Numbered from the stretch's first letter, positions 29,586 to 39,693 are shown. The stretch is DNA of 64,000 nt from an uncultured Paraburkholderia sp. (GCA_940747215.1 CALNWS010000015.1:1-64000), one strand, 5' to 3'. Program-made: numbers and translations. Notes: generated by a model from the letters alone, not told the origin.

Positions 29586-31336
29586 ATGGAGGTGTCAGTG
29601 TCGTCGAATCGCGAAACGCGCCGCAAAACCCCGGAGCAATTGCGCAGTTACCGCTGGTACGGCGTGAACGATCTGCGTTCGTTCGGCCATCGCTCGCGCA
29701 CCACGCAGATGGGTTATCACCCATCCGACTATATGGGCGAGCCGGTGATCGCCGTGGTCAACACGTGGAGCGAGATCAACTCCTGTCACACGCACTTCCG
29801 ACAACGCGTGGAAGAGGTCAAGCGCGGCGTCTGGCAGGCGGGTGGTTTTCCGTCGAAATGCCTGTCATGACGCTTGCCGAGCCGTTCCAGAAACCCACTA
29901 CGATGCTTTACCGCAACTTCCTCGCGATGGAAACGGAGGAATTGCTGAAGTCCTATCCGTTCGACGGCTGCGTGCTGATGGGCGGTTGCGACAAGACCAC
30001 GCCCGGGCTGCTGATGAGCGCGATCAGCATGAATCTGCCCGCGATCTATTTGCCAGCCGGCCCGATGTTGCGCGCGGCAACTGGAACGGCCGCACGCTCG
30101 GCAGCGGTTCGGATACGTGGAAAAACTGGGCGGAATTGCGCGCGGGCAATATCAGCGAGGACGAATGGACGGGCATCGAAAGCGGCATTGCGCGCTCGCC
30201 CGGCCATTGCATGACGATGGGCGCCGCGTCGACGATGACGAGCGCGGCGGAAGCGCTCGGCATGACGCTATCGGGTTTCGCGTCGATTCCCGCGGTGGAT
30301 TCGCGTCACGCGCAGTTCGCGTCGCTCACCGGGCAGCGCATCGTCGAAATGGTGTGGGCCGATCAGAAACCGTCCGACATTCTCACCGCAAAGTCTTTCG
30401 ATAACGCCGTGACGTGACGACCGTGCTCGCGATGTCAGGCTCGACGAACGCGATCGTGCATCTCGTCGCACTGGCGCGCCGAGCCGGCGTCGATCTGACC
30501 ACGGCGCGCTTCGACGAACTCGCGCGCAAAACGCCGGTGATTGCGAACGTGCGTCCGGCGGGCCAGTACCTGATGGAAGACTTCTTCTATGCGGGCGGCC
30601 TGCGCGCGCTGCTGCTCGAACTGGGCGATCTGATCGACGGTTCGCAGATGACGGTGAACGGCACGACGCTCGCCGAAAATATCGCCGGTGCGCAGATCTT
30701 CGACGACGTGATTAGCCGCATCGACCATCCGCTCGTCGCCAGCGACGGCCTCGCGGTGCTCACCGGCAATCTCGCGCCGGACGGTGCCGTGATCAAACCG
30801 CCCGCGGTGGAAACGCAGTTGCTCAAGCATCGCGGGCCGGCCGTCGTGTTCAGGAATTACGTGGACATGGCGGCGCGCATCGACGCGGAGGATCTGAATA
30901 TGTGACGCGCGATTCCGTCATCGTGTTACAGCACGCAGGGCCGGTCGGCGCGCCCGGCATGCCCGAGTGGGGACAGTTGCCGATTCCGAAGAAGCTGCTG
31001 AAAGAGGGCGTGCGCGACATGGTGCGCATCTCGGACGCGCGCATGAGCGGCACGAGTTACGGCGCGTGCGTGCTGCACGTCTCGCCCGAATCGTTCGTGG
31101 GCGACCCGCTTGCACTCGTGTAGGACGGCGACATGATCGAACTGGACGTGTACGCGCGGCGTCTTCATCTCGACATCGGCGACGCGGAACTCGCCGCGCG
31201 CAAGGCCGCATGGCAGCCGCCGAAGCAGCCGTTCGAACGCGGTGTCGGCGTGATGCATCAGTTGCACGTCACGCAGGCAAACAAGGGCTGCGATTTCGAT
31301 TTCCTCGAAGAACCGCTGAAACCGGTCGGAAGTTAA
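29586..31336 (+). pseudogene. IlvD/Edd-family sugar-acid dehydratase, degraded
   Basis: An iron-sulfur dehydratase of the type acting on L-arabinonate, D-xylonate or related sugar acids. Pieces in order are RWYGVNDLRSFGHRSRTTQM, NTWSEINSCHTHFRQR, CVLMGGCDKTTPGLLMSAIS (cluster Cys), PGHCMTMGAASTMTSAAEAL (cluster Cys), VLAMSGSTNAIVHLVALARR and MVRISDARMSGTSYGACVLH. Lesions include frameshifts near 29855 and 30075, a 5-bp duplication at 30407-30416, a 2-bp insertion near 30900 and TAG at 31121 (Gln expected). The start may be ATG 29586 or the in-frame GTG at 29598 after GGAGG. Confidence 0.85.
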
Positions 31337-31385
31337 AGCCGCTCGCGCGGTTCAGCGGGACATCAACCAAACTTTTCAATGAGCT

Positions 31386-33391
31386 TTAGCCGAGTATGCC
31401 TTGCACGCGGTTCACGATCGCTTCGACGCTGAAGGGCTTCGTGATCATCTGCATGCCTTCATCGAGCAGACCGCCGTGCGCCGAGGCCAGATCGGTATAA
31501 CCGGTCATGAAGAGCGCAGATCGGGGTGTTTCGCGCGTGCCGCGTCCACCATCTGACGGCCGTTCATGCCGGGCAGGCCGACGTCGGAAATCAGCAGGTC
31601 GATGCGCGAATTCGCTTGCAGCAGTTTGAGCCCTGACGGACCGTCGTACGCGTGAATGACCCGTTAGTTCAGGTCTTCGAGCAGGTCGATCAGAAGCTGT
31701 CTCACGGAGCTGTCGTCCTCGACAACCAGAATCGTCGCGCCGCGATGCGCTTCGTTCAGACCGGCATGGCCCGCGCTGATCGCGGGGCGTGTGGGCGGCT
31801 GCGCGCCGTCCTTTTCCGGCAGATACAGCGCGACCGTCGTCCCGACACCGGGCTGGCTCGTTAGTCTCGCGAAGCCGCCGGACTGGCCGGCGAAGCCGTA
31901 CACCATCGACAGCCCGAGCCCGGTACCCTGTGGCCAAGCGGCTTGGTCGTGAAGAACGGCTCGAACGCCTGGCGCAACACGTCGGGCGGCATGCCCACGC
32001 CCGTGTCCGACACGGCGATGCACACATAGCGTCCTGCCGGAACGTCGCGCTGTGCCGCGGCCTCCGATTCGCCGAGTTCTTCGCGCGTCGTGCGGATTCG
32101 CAGCGTGCCGCCGCGCGGCATTGCATCGCGCGCGTTGATCGACAGATTCAGCAGCGCGCTTTCGAGCTGGTTCGCATCGCAGCGCGTCGTGTACGGCTCG
32201 CGGTGCACGATCGACTCGCCCATCGTGCGGCGCAGCAGTTCTTCGAGCGCGTGCACGAGTTCGTTCGCGTCGACGAGGTTCGGGTGGAGCGGCTGGCGGC
32301 GCGAAAACGCCAGCAGACGCTGCGTGAGCCCCGCGGCGCGTTGGGCCGAGGACATGGCCATGTCGATGTAGCGATCGAGCGCGTCGGTCCGCTTGAGCGC
32401 GACGAGGCGGCGGATCAGTTCGAGCGGTCCGGTAATGCCTTGCAGCAGATTGTTGAAGTCGTGTGTGATGCCGCCCGTCAACTGGCCGACCGCTTCCATT
32501 TTCTGGCTCTGCCGCAATTGTTATTCGAGCCGCTTCTGCTAGCTCATGTCGGGACCGACGCCCGTGCGGCACACGGGTTAGCCGCTTTCGTCGAAATACG
32601 TATGGCCGCGCGACAGCACCCAGCGGATCGAGCCGTCGGGATGATAGATCCGGTACTCCAGTTCGAGATCGCCGCTGTGCACGAGTTCGCCCGCCATCGT
32701 CGCGCTGAGCGCGGGGCGGTTGTCCTCGTGAACGTTTGCGAGAAAGCCGCTGCGGGAAATGCCGGCGAGTCCTTCGGCGGCGTCGATGCCGTAAAGCTCG
32801 GAGACGGCTTCGTCACAGAAAAAGCGGTCGCTTGCGACGTCGTAGGTCCACACGCCCACGCCGATCACCGCCGACAGCGCAAGGCGCGCGAAATCCACCG
32901 AGTCCCTTCAGCGCGATATCGCGCGCGACGCAGAAAATGCGTCCTTCGAACGGCTCGGCGCGCCAGCTCAGCAGACGGTACTCGCCGGTATTCGTGCGAT
33001 AGCGGTTTTCGAAGGTGAACGTGCTTTCGCCCGACGCGAGGTTGCGCACTTCGGCACGCGTGTGCGCGCGGTCGTCCGGATGTTCGAATCATTCCGATGT
33101 CTTGCCGACGATCTCGCTCGCCGCTCAGCCCATAATGGTTGACCACGCCGGATTGATGCTGAGCCAGATGCCCTGATCGTCGGCGATGCCGAGCATGTCG
33201 TGGCTGACCTGCCAGAACAGATCGCGCTCGTGCACCGGAACCTCGGGAAGGTTGCGGGTATGCGGCGTGATGGATTGCGGCGTTTGCTGCGCCCGCTGCG
33301 TGCCGAGTGCCGCCGCCAGTTCGGCCTTGAGCCGCTCGTTCTCGGCGGCGAGAAGCCGCTCGCGCTCGGAGCCGGGTGATGCTTGCTTCAT
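31386..33391 (-). pseudogene. PAS-containing hybrid sensor histidine kinase, heavily degraded
   Basis: A sensor kinase with two PAS domains (HDMLGIADDQGIWLSINPAW; VIGVGVWTYDVASDRFFCDE). Its HisKA box is [14 protein letters not shown], with ATPase motifs NLSINARDAMP, VSDTGVGM, FEPFFTTKPLG and GTGLGLSMVYG, and a receiver (LVVEDDSSVRQL, LLISDVGLPGMNG, ITKPFS). Six in-frame stops occur: TGA 33125 and TGA 33089 (Trp fits), TAA 32578, TAG 32539 and TAA 32521 (Gln fits) and TAA 31664 (Tyr fits). Several frameshifts are added. The signal is unknown. The gene has clearly been dead for some time. Confidence 0.88.
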
Positions 33392-33483
33392 GTTCGAATC
33401 GGTAAGATGTGCTTGTGCAGGCGGCGTGGGTGGTGCCTGAGTTACGTCTGAGTGCTTTCAGCCGTCAGCATGACAGCAAACGG

Positions 33484-34092
33484 CTAGTCCTGCCGGATCA
33501 CCCCGTCAAACTGGGTACGGGCCGCAGCAAGGAACTTGCGTGACGTGGCGGGCTCCGAGCGCGTGGCGCGCGCGAGCACGAGTGCGCCGACCATCGTCGA
33601 CAACAGGGTCATCGCATCGGCGCGATGGTCGGCTTTTTTAGCGGCGTTAGTGTCCGGGTCGTGGCCCGCTTGCAGCAGCGCTGCGAAGTGGCTCACGTAC
33701 TGGTCGATGCCGGCCGTCATGGCCTCGGCCGTATGGCCGCCCTGGCGGCGGGCCGCGTCCGCGGCGAGCGCGGCCATCGGACAGCCGGTCGCGACGTCGT
33801 CGCGATGCCTGTCCGACAGATACTGTTTGACGAAGCGCGCGAACGCCTGCAGGTCGCCGGGCGGCACGGCTTCGAGGCTGCCAAGCCCCTTGACGAATGC
33901 ATGGCTGCAGGCCTCGCCGATGAAATCGTCTTTCGAATCGAAATGCGCGTAGAGCCCGCCGTGCGTCAGACCCGCTTCCTTCGCGACCTGACCGACGCCC
34001 ACGCCGTCGAATCCATGCTCGCGATACAGCCGGGAGGCTGCGTCGAGCAGCGACTCCCGGTTCTGTTCAGCTTGTTCGCGCGATACCTTCAT
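33484..34092 (-). CDS. TetR/AcrR-family transcriptional regulator
   Basis: An intact 202-residue repressor. The N-terminal DNA-binding domain shows LLDAASRLYREHGFDGVGVG, QVAKEAGLTHGGLYAHFDSK. The C-terminal ligand domain carries a conserved Cys (VATGCPMAALAADAARRQGG), as in a TetR subgroup that often responds to electrophiles or drugs. It lies 87 bp downstream of the aldo/keto reductase on the same strand, so it may be co-transcribed with and regulate it. One of few intact regulators here. Confidence 0.9.
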   Translation of the reverse strand: MKVSREQAEQNRESLLDAASRLYREHGFDGVGVGQVAKEAGLTHGGLYAHFDSKDDFIGEACSHAFVKGLGSLEAVPPGDLQAFARFVKQYLSDRHRDDVATGCPMAALAADAARRQGGHTAEAMTAGIDQYVSHFAALLQAGHDPDTNAAKKADHRADAMTLLSTMVGALVLARATRSEPATSRKFLAAARTQFDGVIRQD

Positions 34093-34179
34093 GAAGATGC
34101 TTCCCGTTCGGCACAGTCAAGATGCCGCCATTGTAAAAGGCGCGCGACGTGCGCCGGCCGGGCGGTTTGTGAAAGAACG

Positions 34180-35223
34180 TCAGGCGACGGCTTGGGGAGG
34201 CTGAATGAAGTCGTCGAATTTGCCGCCGGTAATGCGCTGGCGATTATCGGTGGACGTGATCATCGTGTGCAGGAAAACTGGCGCGGGCGTGCTGGCGGCG
34301 TCGAGCTTCGCGATCATCTGCGGCGATAGCGTGACCTTGGCCGTGAGGTTCGACTGCAACTGCTCGACGCTGCGCGGCCCGATGATCGGAAACGGCCCCT
34401 TCGCGGACACCCATGCAATAGCAGCTTCGCCCGGCGTGACGCCGGCCTCGTCCGCCACGGCGATCAGCGTGTCGAGAATCGCACTGCGCTGCGGCGAGTT
34501 CTCCGCCTGAAAGACGCATCCGCCGAAACCTTCGAGACGGCCACGCTCGCCCTTGCGGTACTTGCCCGTCAACATGCCGCCGCCGAGCGGCGACCAGCCC
34601 ACGACGCCGAGCCCCAGACCTTCGCCCGCGGGCAGCAGTTCGAATTCGACGCTGTGTTCGACGAGGCTGTATTCGAGTTGCAGTCCCGCAAGCAGCACCG
34701 TGCCGCGCAATTCGGCGAGCGTGGCGGCACGCGCGACACGCCATGCCGGAAAGTCGGACAGACCGGCGTACAGGATTTTGCCGGCGCGCACGAGATCGTC
34801 GAAGCCGTGCATGATTTCCTCGACGGTTGTCACGCCGTCCGCGTAATGCACCCAGTACAGATCGAGGCGATCGGTTTTGAGTCGCTTCAGGCTCGCTTCG
34901 ACCGACGAGACCATTGCCTTGCGGCTGTTGCCGGTGACGAGAATGCTGTCGTTGGGCGTGGCGCGCTGGCTGAATTTCGACGCGAGCACGAAATCGTCGC
35001 GGCGGCCCGCGAGCACGTCGGCGAGAATTTCTTCCGACTCGCCGAACTGGTAGCTGTCGGCCGTATCGATGAAATTACCTCCGGCTTCCGCATACGCATT
35101 GATGATGCGGCGCGCTTCGTCGGGCTGAGCGCCATGCCCCCAGCGAGTGCCGAAGTTACCCGCGCCGAGCAACAGTTCCGAAACGCGCAGACCGGTGTGT
35201 TTGCCGAAGAGTCGATAACGCAT
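34180..35223 (-). CDS. Aldo/keto reductase
   Basis: An intact 347-residue NADPH-dependent oxidoreductase of the COG0667 (YajO/Tas-like) group, reducing aldehydes or ketones. The TIM-barrel catalytic residues are visible: Asp and Tyr in GGNFIDTADSYQFGESE, Lys in LASKFSQR, His in YWVHYADG. The C-terminal cofactor loop is IIGPRSVEQLQSNL. The start MRYRLFGKHTGLRVSELLLG is typical. It is followed by the tetR gene; the physiological substrate is unknown. Confidence 0.92.
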   Translation of the reverse strand: MRYRLFGKHTGLRVSELLLGAGNFGTRWGHGAQPDEARRIINAYAEAGGNFIDTADSYQFGESEEILADVLAGRRDDFVLASKFSQRATPNDSILVTGNSRKAMVSSVEASLKRLKTDRLDLYWVHYADGVTTVEEIMHGFDDLVRAGKILYAGLSDFPAWRVARAATLAELRGTVLLAGLQLEYSLVEHSVEFELLPAGEGLGLGVVGWSPLGGGMLTGKYRKGERGRLEGFGGCVFQAENSPQRSAILDTLIAVADEAGVTPGEAAIAWVSAKGPFPIIGPRSVEQLQSNLTAKVTLSPQMIAKLDAASTPAPVFLHTMITSTDNRQRITGGKFDDFIQPPQAVA

Positions 35224-35808
35224 GTGTGTGCTCCTTGTTCCGTTCGATAGAGACAGAGTGCAGGCACAAGATTGCGCACGTGCATCCGATTTTCATTTAT
35301 TCATTACGATCACAATGCTAAACTTATTGATGATGATAGCAATTAATATAGGCGAGCGTGCACGAGCGAAACATGCGTGAAATTCGCGGCGGGAGCCTAG
35401 TGTGGGTCTGGCGTGGACCTAGTGCGGCAGCGGTCGTGGGCGTTATGTGGCGTTTGCTGAACAGCGGGGGCTACCGGGGGAACACGAGGAGGCTGGGAGA
35501 CGCGGGAACGAGCGGAAGAAGAAGGACAGGCGTTTCAAACATCCGCGCGCAGATTCGTTCTGCATAGAGCTGGAGTTTGCACTGCAAAAAATCCGGGATA
35601 AAGCGGCCGGGTATTGTGCTTGCGCACTCTGACAGTGTGCAAGGCATGAGCCTCATAGCGTCCTACAGCACGGCGGATTGGTCAATAGAGACGAGTGCTC
35701 AATTGATCAAACGCTGCGCCGCCGCGATACTCGGCTCATCGTCCCTTGCTTACAATTCGCCGACGAAGGACATGGACAATCCACGTACGAGACTGAGGGA
35801 GGCCTGAA
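35224..35808. other. Intergenic region without recognisable gene
   Basis: About 585 bp upstream of the aldo/keto reductase. It includes an AT-rich stretch (35290-35350) suitable for the reductase promoter and a purine-rich block (35460-35530). Short open frames overlap here but show no domain, and their starts lack ribosome-binding sites. Confidence 0.45.
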
Positions 35809-36063
35809 ATGGCGCATGCCGATCTGGCAGTACTTGGGGGCGTCGGGATGCTTTCACTGGCTTGCCTCGTCGTTTGTGGTCTGTACGTGTACTGGAGCAG
35901 CGATCGGTATCGCGCTCGACAGCAGCAATGCAAAATGCAAAAGAACGGCGCCGCGAGGCCTGTCGGCAAGAAGAGCGAAGCGATCTCGGGAGGTCAGGCA
36001 ACCATGGGCACGCAACTCAGCCAGCGCTGTAAAACTTCGTTGTTCCGCGTCGTATTCAGTTAA
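35809..36063 (+). CDS. Small putative membrane protein
   Basis: An 84-codon frame with a very good ribosome-binding site (GAGGGAGG about six bases before ATG). The N-terminus holds one strong membrane helix (LAVLGGVGMLSLACLVVCGL), followed by a basic, glutamine-rich cytoplasmic tail (RYRARQQQCKMQ). The last 30 residues look unordered, and the gene may be frameshifted there. Not recognised as any named family. Confidence 0.45.
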   Translation: MAHADLAVLGGVGMLSLACLVVCGLYVYWSSDRYRARQQQCKMQKNGAARPVGKKSEAISGGQATMGTQLSQRCKTSLFRVVFS

Positions 36064-36402
36064 TGCACACGACGAAAGCATCGTTTTCCTGATGGCCGCG
36101 AGCCGTGATGAAGCGCGCAAACAGGCGGCGGGCGCCCTAGCTGCGATTCACGGCATGGTCGGATCGCCAAGGTCGGCCTTTCTCATCTCGCGTCGTTCAG
36201 GGATCTCGTCGACATTGGCGTCAGCGAGGACGAGGATCTCCGGATTTTCGAGCTCTCGTGGAAAGACGAGACGGTGAGCGCATGGGTCGAACATCCGTTC
36301 TTTCTGACCAACGATCCGAGCCTGATCGGCAAGTGGACCGAACTGTACACGGACCTCGCGCGTGTGATCGCGGTGAGTGCGATCGACAAGGCGCGCCATT
36401 AG
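36063..36402 (+). pseudogene. Hypothetical protein, frameshifted
   Basis: Two in-register coding blocks appear in different frames: MAASRDEARKQAAGALAAIH from 36092, then RIAKVGLSHLASFRDLVDIG, LRIFELSWKDETVSAWVEHP and LTNDPSLIGKWTELYTDLAR to TAG at 36400. Codon use is strongly coding-like in both. They probably formed one protein of about 110 residues broken near 36160. The family is not recognised. Confidence 0.45.
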
Positions 36403-36498
36403 AAACTGACGTTAAAGAGTCCGGTTTTCCCTGTGCTTTTCGCATAAGCCGGGTTTCAACTCCGCGTTTCTCCCCGAAGCACATTCCCGCCGGTCCCG

Positions 36499-36840
36499 CT
36501 AAATGGGCACCGGCGGTTTCGTGTCGTCCGTACAGTCCCGCATGGTAAACGCTTCACTGGTACATGCCGTTGGGCAGACGGTCGTGATGGGCGTGTCGCG
36601 GCACTGTCCCCACGGGCCGAGCCACGATCCCGACGGGCAGGCATAGGCTGAAACCGACGCGACCTGCGCTGCATAGACAACCGGCGCAGGTTGCACGATC
36701 ACGGGTGCTGCGTAGCGGCATTGGCCCCAGACATTGCGCCATCCGCCCGGGCTGCAGCCTTGCGCGGCGTTGGCGGTGCCGATCGAAAGAGCCAGTGCGG
36801 TCGACGCGACGAGCAACGTGGCAATGTATTTGCGGTTCGT
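36499..36840 (-). pseudogene. Small secreted Cys-repeat protein, start codon ATG to ACG
   Basis: The minus-strand frame reads NRKYIATLLVASTALALSIG with a signal peptide ending NAAQ. Two related cysteine motifs follow, GCSPGGWRNVWGQCRY and ACPSGSWLGPWGQCRD, and the protein ends CTDDTKPPVPI. AGGAAG lies at the right distance from a codon that should be ATG but is ACG. Apart from the start, the frame is intact. Such proteins are exported, with unknown function. Confidence 0.55.
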
Positions 36841-37042
36841 AATGACTTCCTGTTGTAGTTTTCGGCGGGAGATGTCCCGCTGACAGAAGCCATTGTGCGC
36901 CGTAACAATTAGCCGAAAATGAGCGCGTTATTCGCGAGTTCAGCCAACTGCTTCTTGGGCGTATCAAACGCGGCTGCTATCTTTAAATTCATTTCGCATT
37001 GTTGGCGCGTTCCGCCGCAGAACTCGCGCGTGGAGGAAGATG

Positions 37043-37407
37043 ATGGTCGACGTACCTAGCTTGTTGCCGCTGACGGTGGCCGTGCACGCGTGTTCAAAAT
37101 GCCCGGCCTCACGCTCGAACTGGAAAAGGTGGAAGACTTCGTCAACGACGAATACACCGGCACGATGCTCACGGATAAAGACCGCATGAAGTTCGCCAAA
37201 CGTGTGGGCGAATTCGTGGAGAACGTGGAGAAGGGGCGGTTGCATCAACAATACAACCGCTTGCGCCTTGTGATGGAAGCGCGATTTCTCGGCATGGTGC
37301 GCGAGGATCTGAGCGAGGACACTCGCCGCCTGATCTTCGACCAGATCAGCGAGGATCTGACGTCACTCAGCACCGGAGAGATCGAAGCACACCTGCGGCG
37401 TCATTGA
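37043..37407 (+). pseudogene. Hypothetical protein, single frameshift
   Basis: GGAGG precedes ATGATG. The start MVDVPSLLPLTVAVHA is followed, after one missing base near 37088, by VFKMPGLTLELEKVEDFVND, YTGTMLTDKDRMKFAKRVGE and RLRLVMEARFLGMVREDLSE to the stop at 37407. The helical, charged protein of about 120 residues is not recognised. Internal starts (the ATG in VFKM) could still express the C-terminal part. Confidence 0.5.
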
Positions 37408-37409
37408 TA

Positions 37410-37727
37410 TCAGCTTCCGATTTCAGGGCCACGCGTCTTTTCTTCTTCGTCGCGAAACCAAGTTTCCGCGCGTGATCGTTCCGCGACCCACGATTGCGAT
37501 TCGGGCGTTTTGAATTCGCGATCGATATGGCGCTGGCCCCATTCGACTGCATCACGTATCGCTTCTTCTTCGGTGAGCCATTCGGGCTGCACGGTTTCCG
37601 GACGAAGATCCACTACGTTGCCAGCGTTGTTCTTCAGACTGACGCTCGCGGTCCACGCGCCGTACTTGTTGGTGGCCGGGGCGACGACGATCTCGTAACC
37701 GCCATAAGAAACTGTGCTCGTGGGCAT
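37410..37727 (-). CDS. Conserved hypothetical protein (DUF6566-like)
   Basis: An intact 105-residue protein with GAGGAGA before ATG 37727; an upstream ATG at 37757 is less likely. The sequence runs TVSYGGYEIVVAPATNKYG, WTASVSLKNNAG, VQPEWLTEEEAIRDAVEWGQ and RHIDREFKTPESQSW, a small alpha/beta protein seen repeatedly in Burkholderia. Function unknown. Convergent with the preceding gene, ending two bases from it. Confidence 0.7.
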   Translation of the reverse strand: MPTSTVSYGGYEIVVAPATNKYGAWTASVSLKNNAGNVVDLRPETVQPEWLTEEEAIRDAVEWGQRHIDREFKTPESQSWVAERSRAETWFRDEEEKTRGPEIGS

Positions 37728-37996
37728 CGTGTTCTCCTCATGAAGATGGACTGACATGCATTCCTAAGCGCGTTGCCACTTGCCAGCGCCATCATGCCGG
37801 AATTCGTGCGAAGCGACAAGCATTATGTTGTAGGCGGGCATTGCCTACGGGGCGCAAAAAACCTCTGTTCACCTACCTATGTGTTGCTCGTAGAATCGGG
37901 AGGCGTGCATCGAGCCGCTCCAATAATTCCAGATGCGATAACCTCTTACTGGTACGAGGAATCGTGTGCTTCGTATCTTCTACCGAAGGAGGCGTC

Positions 37997-38248
37997 ATGG
38001 CACAACAGGCGTTTGCGTATAAACGTTTTCAGTTCACGGCGGCCATTTCCGGATTGCAGGGCAATCGCGGTGTCGTGACGGTGGACGTCGTCACGTCGGA
38101 CTCCGCGCGTATCGCCGATCTCGGCACTGAACGTTTTCTGCATCTCGAGCGCTGGGTGGAGCGCGACGATCCGGCGTTCCTGCAGGTCGTCGTGGATGAA
38201 TGCAAGGTCGCAGTCGATCATTACGCGGACAACGTCGACGACAACTGA
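37997..38248 (+). CDS. Hypothetical protein, 83 residues
   Basis: Intact, with GAAGGAGG at ideal distance from ATG 37997. It starts MAQQAFAYKRFQFTAAISGL and is acidic towards the end (VVVDECKVAVDHYADNVDDN). No domain recognised. It begins a run of three same-strand small genes that includes the DksA-like protein. Confidence 0.65.
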   Translation: MAQQAFAYKRFQFTAAISGLQGNRGVVTVDVVTSDSARIADLGTERFLHLERWVERDDPAFLQVVVDECKVAVDHYADNVDDN

Positions 38249-38296
38249 GCAGATCCAGCAGTCGTCGCCAACCCTGACGTGCGCGAGGTGAGGAAA

Positions 38297-38494
38297 ATGC
38301 AGGAATTCGATTTCTACATTAATCTGAAAAAGTCCACTCTTGGCTTCTATGTGCTCAAAGGTGCGGGGTTGCCCGATCTCGCCGACAAGAGCGACTGGCA
38401 GTTCTCGGGCCACGTATGGCAGAGCGAGTTGATGCCCGAATTGCTGAAGGAACTCGACACCAACGGTCACGCGTTTCAGGAACTGGGTTCGTAA
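38297..38494 (+). CDS. Hypothetical protein, 65 residues
   Basis: Intact; GAGGTGAGG precedes ATG 38297. Sequence MQEFDFYINLKKSTLGFYVL through GLPDLADKSDWQFSGHVWQS to the end FQELGS. It looks like a small folded protein of unknown function. Only 48 bp separate it from the upstream gene, suggesting one operon. Confidence 0.6.
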   Translation: MQEFDFYINLKKSTLGFYVLKGAGLPDLADKSDWQFSGHVWQSELMPELLKELDTNGHAFQELGS

Positions 38495-38566
38495 TCGGGC
38501 GCGAGATGTCGGATTCGCACGGATCGCGACAGTCGCCGGAACATAAACCGTTCAGGGGAGAAGATA

Positions 38567-39019
38567 ATGCCGAATCAGCAAGACAATATGAGCGCTGCAT
38601 TCATTGTGAAGCAGAAGAGCTGTCTCGAAGCGATGCGCCGCGAACTGCTAGGCGGAGAGGAAGGCACGATCGCAGCGGAGCGTGCGTCTCAGGAAGAACA
38701 CGGCGATGAAGCCGAAGAGTTCGAGGACGACGCGCAGAATCTTGCGCAGGACGACGTCAATCAGTCGTTGCGAAACGTGAACGACCGGCGTATAGGCGAT
38801 ATTGAACGCGCGCTACAGAAAATCGCCGACGGCACTTATGGGTTCTCCGATGAAAGCGGCGATCCGATTCCACAGGCGTGTCTCGAAGTGATGCCCGAAG
38901 CCATTTACACGGCGCAGGAACAGGAGCGACGGGAAGAAGAGAGTAAGGGCAGGGGAAGTATCGATACAGAGCAGAAGCGGCCACGCATGAGTTCAGCAAG
39001 CGTGGCCGCGTTTTCATAA
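38567..39019 (+). CDS. TraR/DksA-like protein lacking zinc cysteines
   Basis: A 150-residue DksA-like protein with an N-terminal charged coiled coil and the C-terminal IADGTYGFSDESGDPIPQAC, LEVMPEAIYTAQEQERREEE block. The zinc-finger cysteines of classical DksA (TYGxCxxCG) are replaced by Ser/Glu, so it is the Zn-independent type. The reading frame continues through a terminator hairpin (38977-39015) before stopping at 39017, so its last 15 or so residues probably result from a lost stop codon. It could modulate RNA polymerase; that is family-based inference. Confidence 0.7.
   Translation: MPNQQDNMSAAFIVKQKSCLEAMRRELLGGEEGTIAAERASQEEHGDEAEEFEDDAQNLAQDDVNQSLRNVNDRRIGDIERALQKIADGTYGFSDESGDPIPQACLEVMPEAIYTAQEQERREEESKGRGSIDTEQKRPRMSSASVAAFS
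38977..39015 (+). terminator. Terminator hairpin overlapping the 3' end of the DksA-like gene
   Basis: GCGGCCACGC and GCGTGGCCGC form a perfect 10-bp stem around a 13-base loop, followed by GTTTTC. It lies inside the open frame of the DksA-like gene. Confidence 0.75.
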
Positions 39020-39030
39020 GCAGCTTCGGA

Positions 39031-39693
39031 TCACGGCCACGATGCCACTTCGTCGAAATGTGCGAGCAGGTCGGCGGGATCATCGTACACGCGCAATGCG
39101 TCGGCGCGCTCCAGTTCTTCCGTGCCGTACCCGCCGACAGCAGACCCACGCCGAATGCGCGGCAGCACTTGGCGGCGAGCATGTCCCAGATGCTGTCGCC
39201 GACCACGACCGCCTGTTCGATCGGTACGCCGAGCTGGTGCGCGGCGGCGATGAAGAGATCGGGATCCGGCTTCGCGTACTTCACGTCGTCGCGTGTCACG
39301 ACTATGGTTTTCGACGGATCGACGCCGAGCGCCTCCATCCAGATTAAGCGCGGCCGTTTCCATGCGACCGCTCGTCGCGACGGCCTGCGTGAGCGCGTCG
39401 AGCAGTTCGCGAGCGCCGGGCAGCGGACACACCTGATCGCGTAGCTGCTGGTAAGCCGCCGCGTGCGCCTTGCGCAACCGCTCGCCGAGTTCGGGACTGA
39501 TGTACGCATGCGTTTCGCGCAGCAACTGATTCGTGAACAGGCCGCCGCTCATGCCGATCTTGCGATGAATCCGCCAGACCGACAAAGGAATGCCTTCGCT
39601 ATTGAGCGCCTGTTTCCACGTGAGCACGTGCTGATAGACGCTATCCACCAGCGTACCGTCGAGATCGAACAGAAAAGAAGTCTGAATGTGCAT
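39031..39693 (-). pseudogene. HAD-superfamily hydrolase (phosphoglycolate-phosphatase-like), frameshifted
   Basis: It starts MHIQTSFLFDLDGTLVDSVY (motif I DxD), then the cap SVWRIHRKIGMSGGLFTNQL. Around the motif II threonine/serine (AVATSGRMETA) a frameshift occurs. The next frame holds ALGVDPSKTIVVTRDDVKYA, KPDPDLFIAAAHQLGVP and motif IV VVVGDSIWDMLAAK. Another shift leads to GGYGTEELERADALRVYDDP and the end. Two frameshifts. Substrate unknown. Confidence 0.75.
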
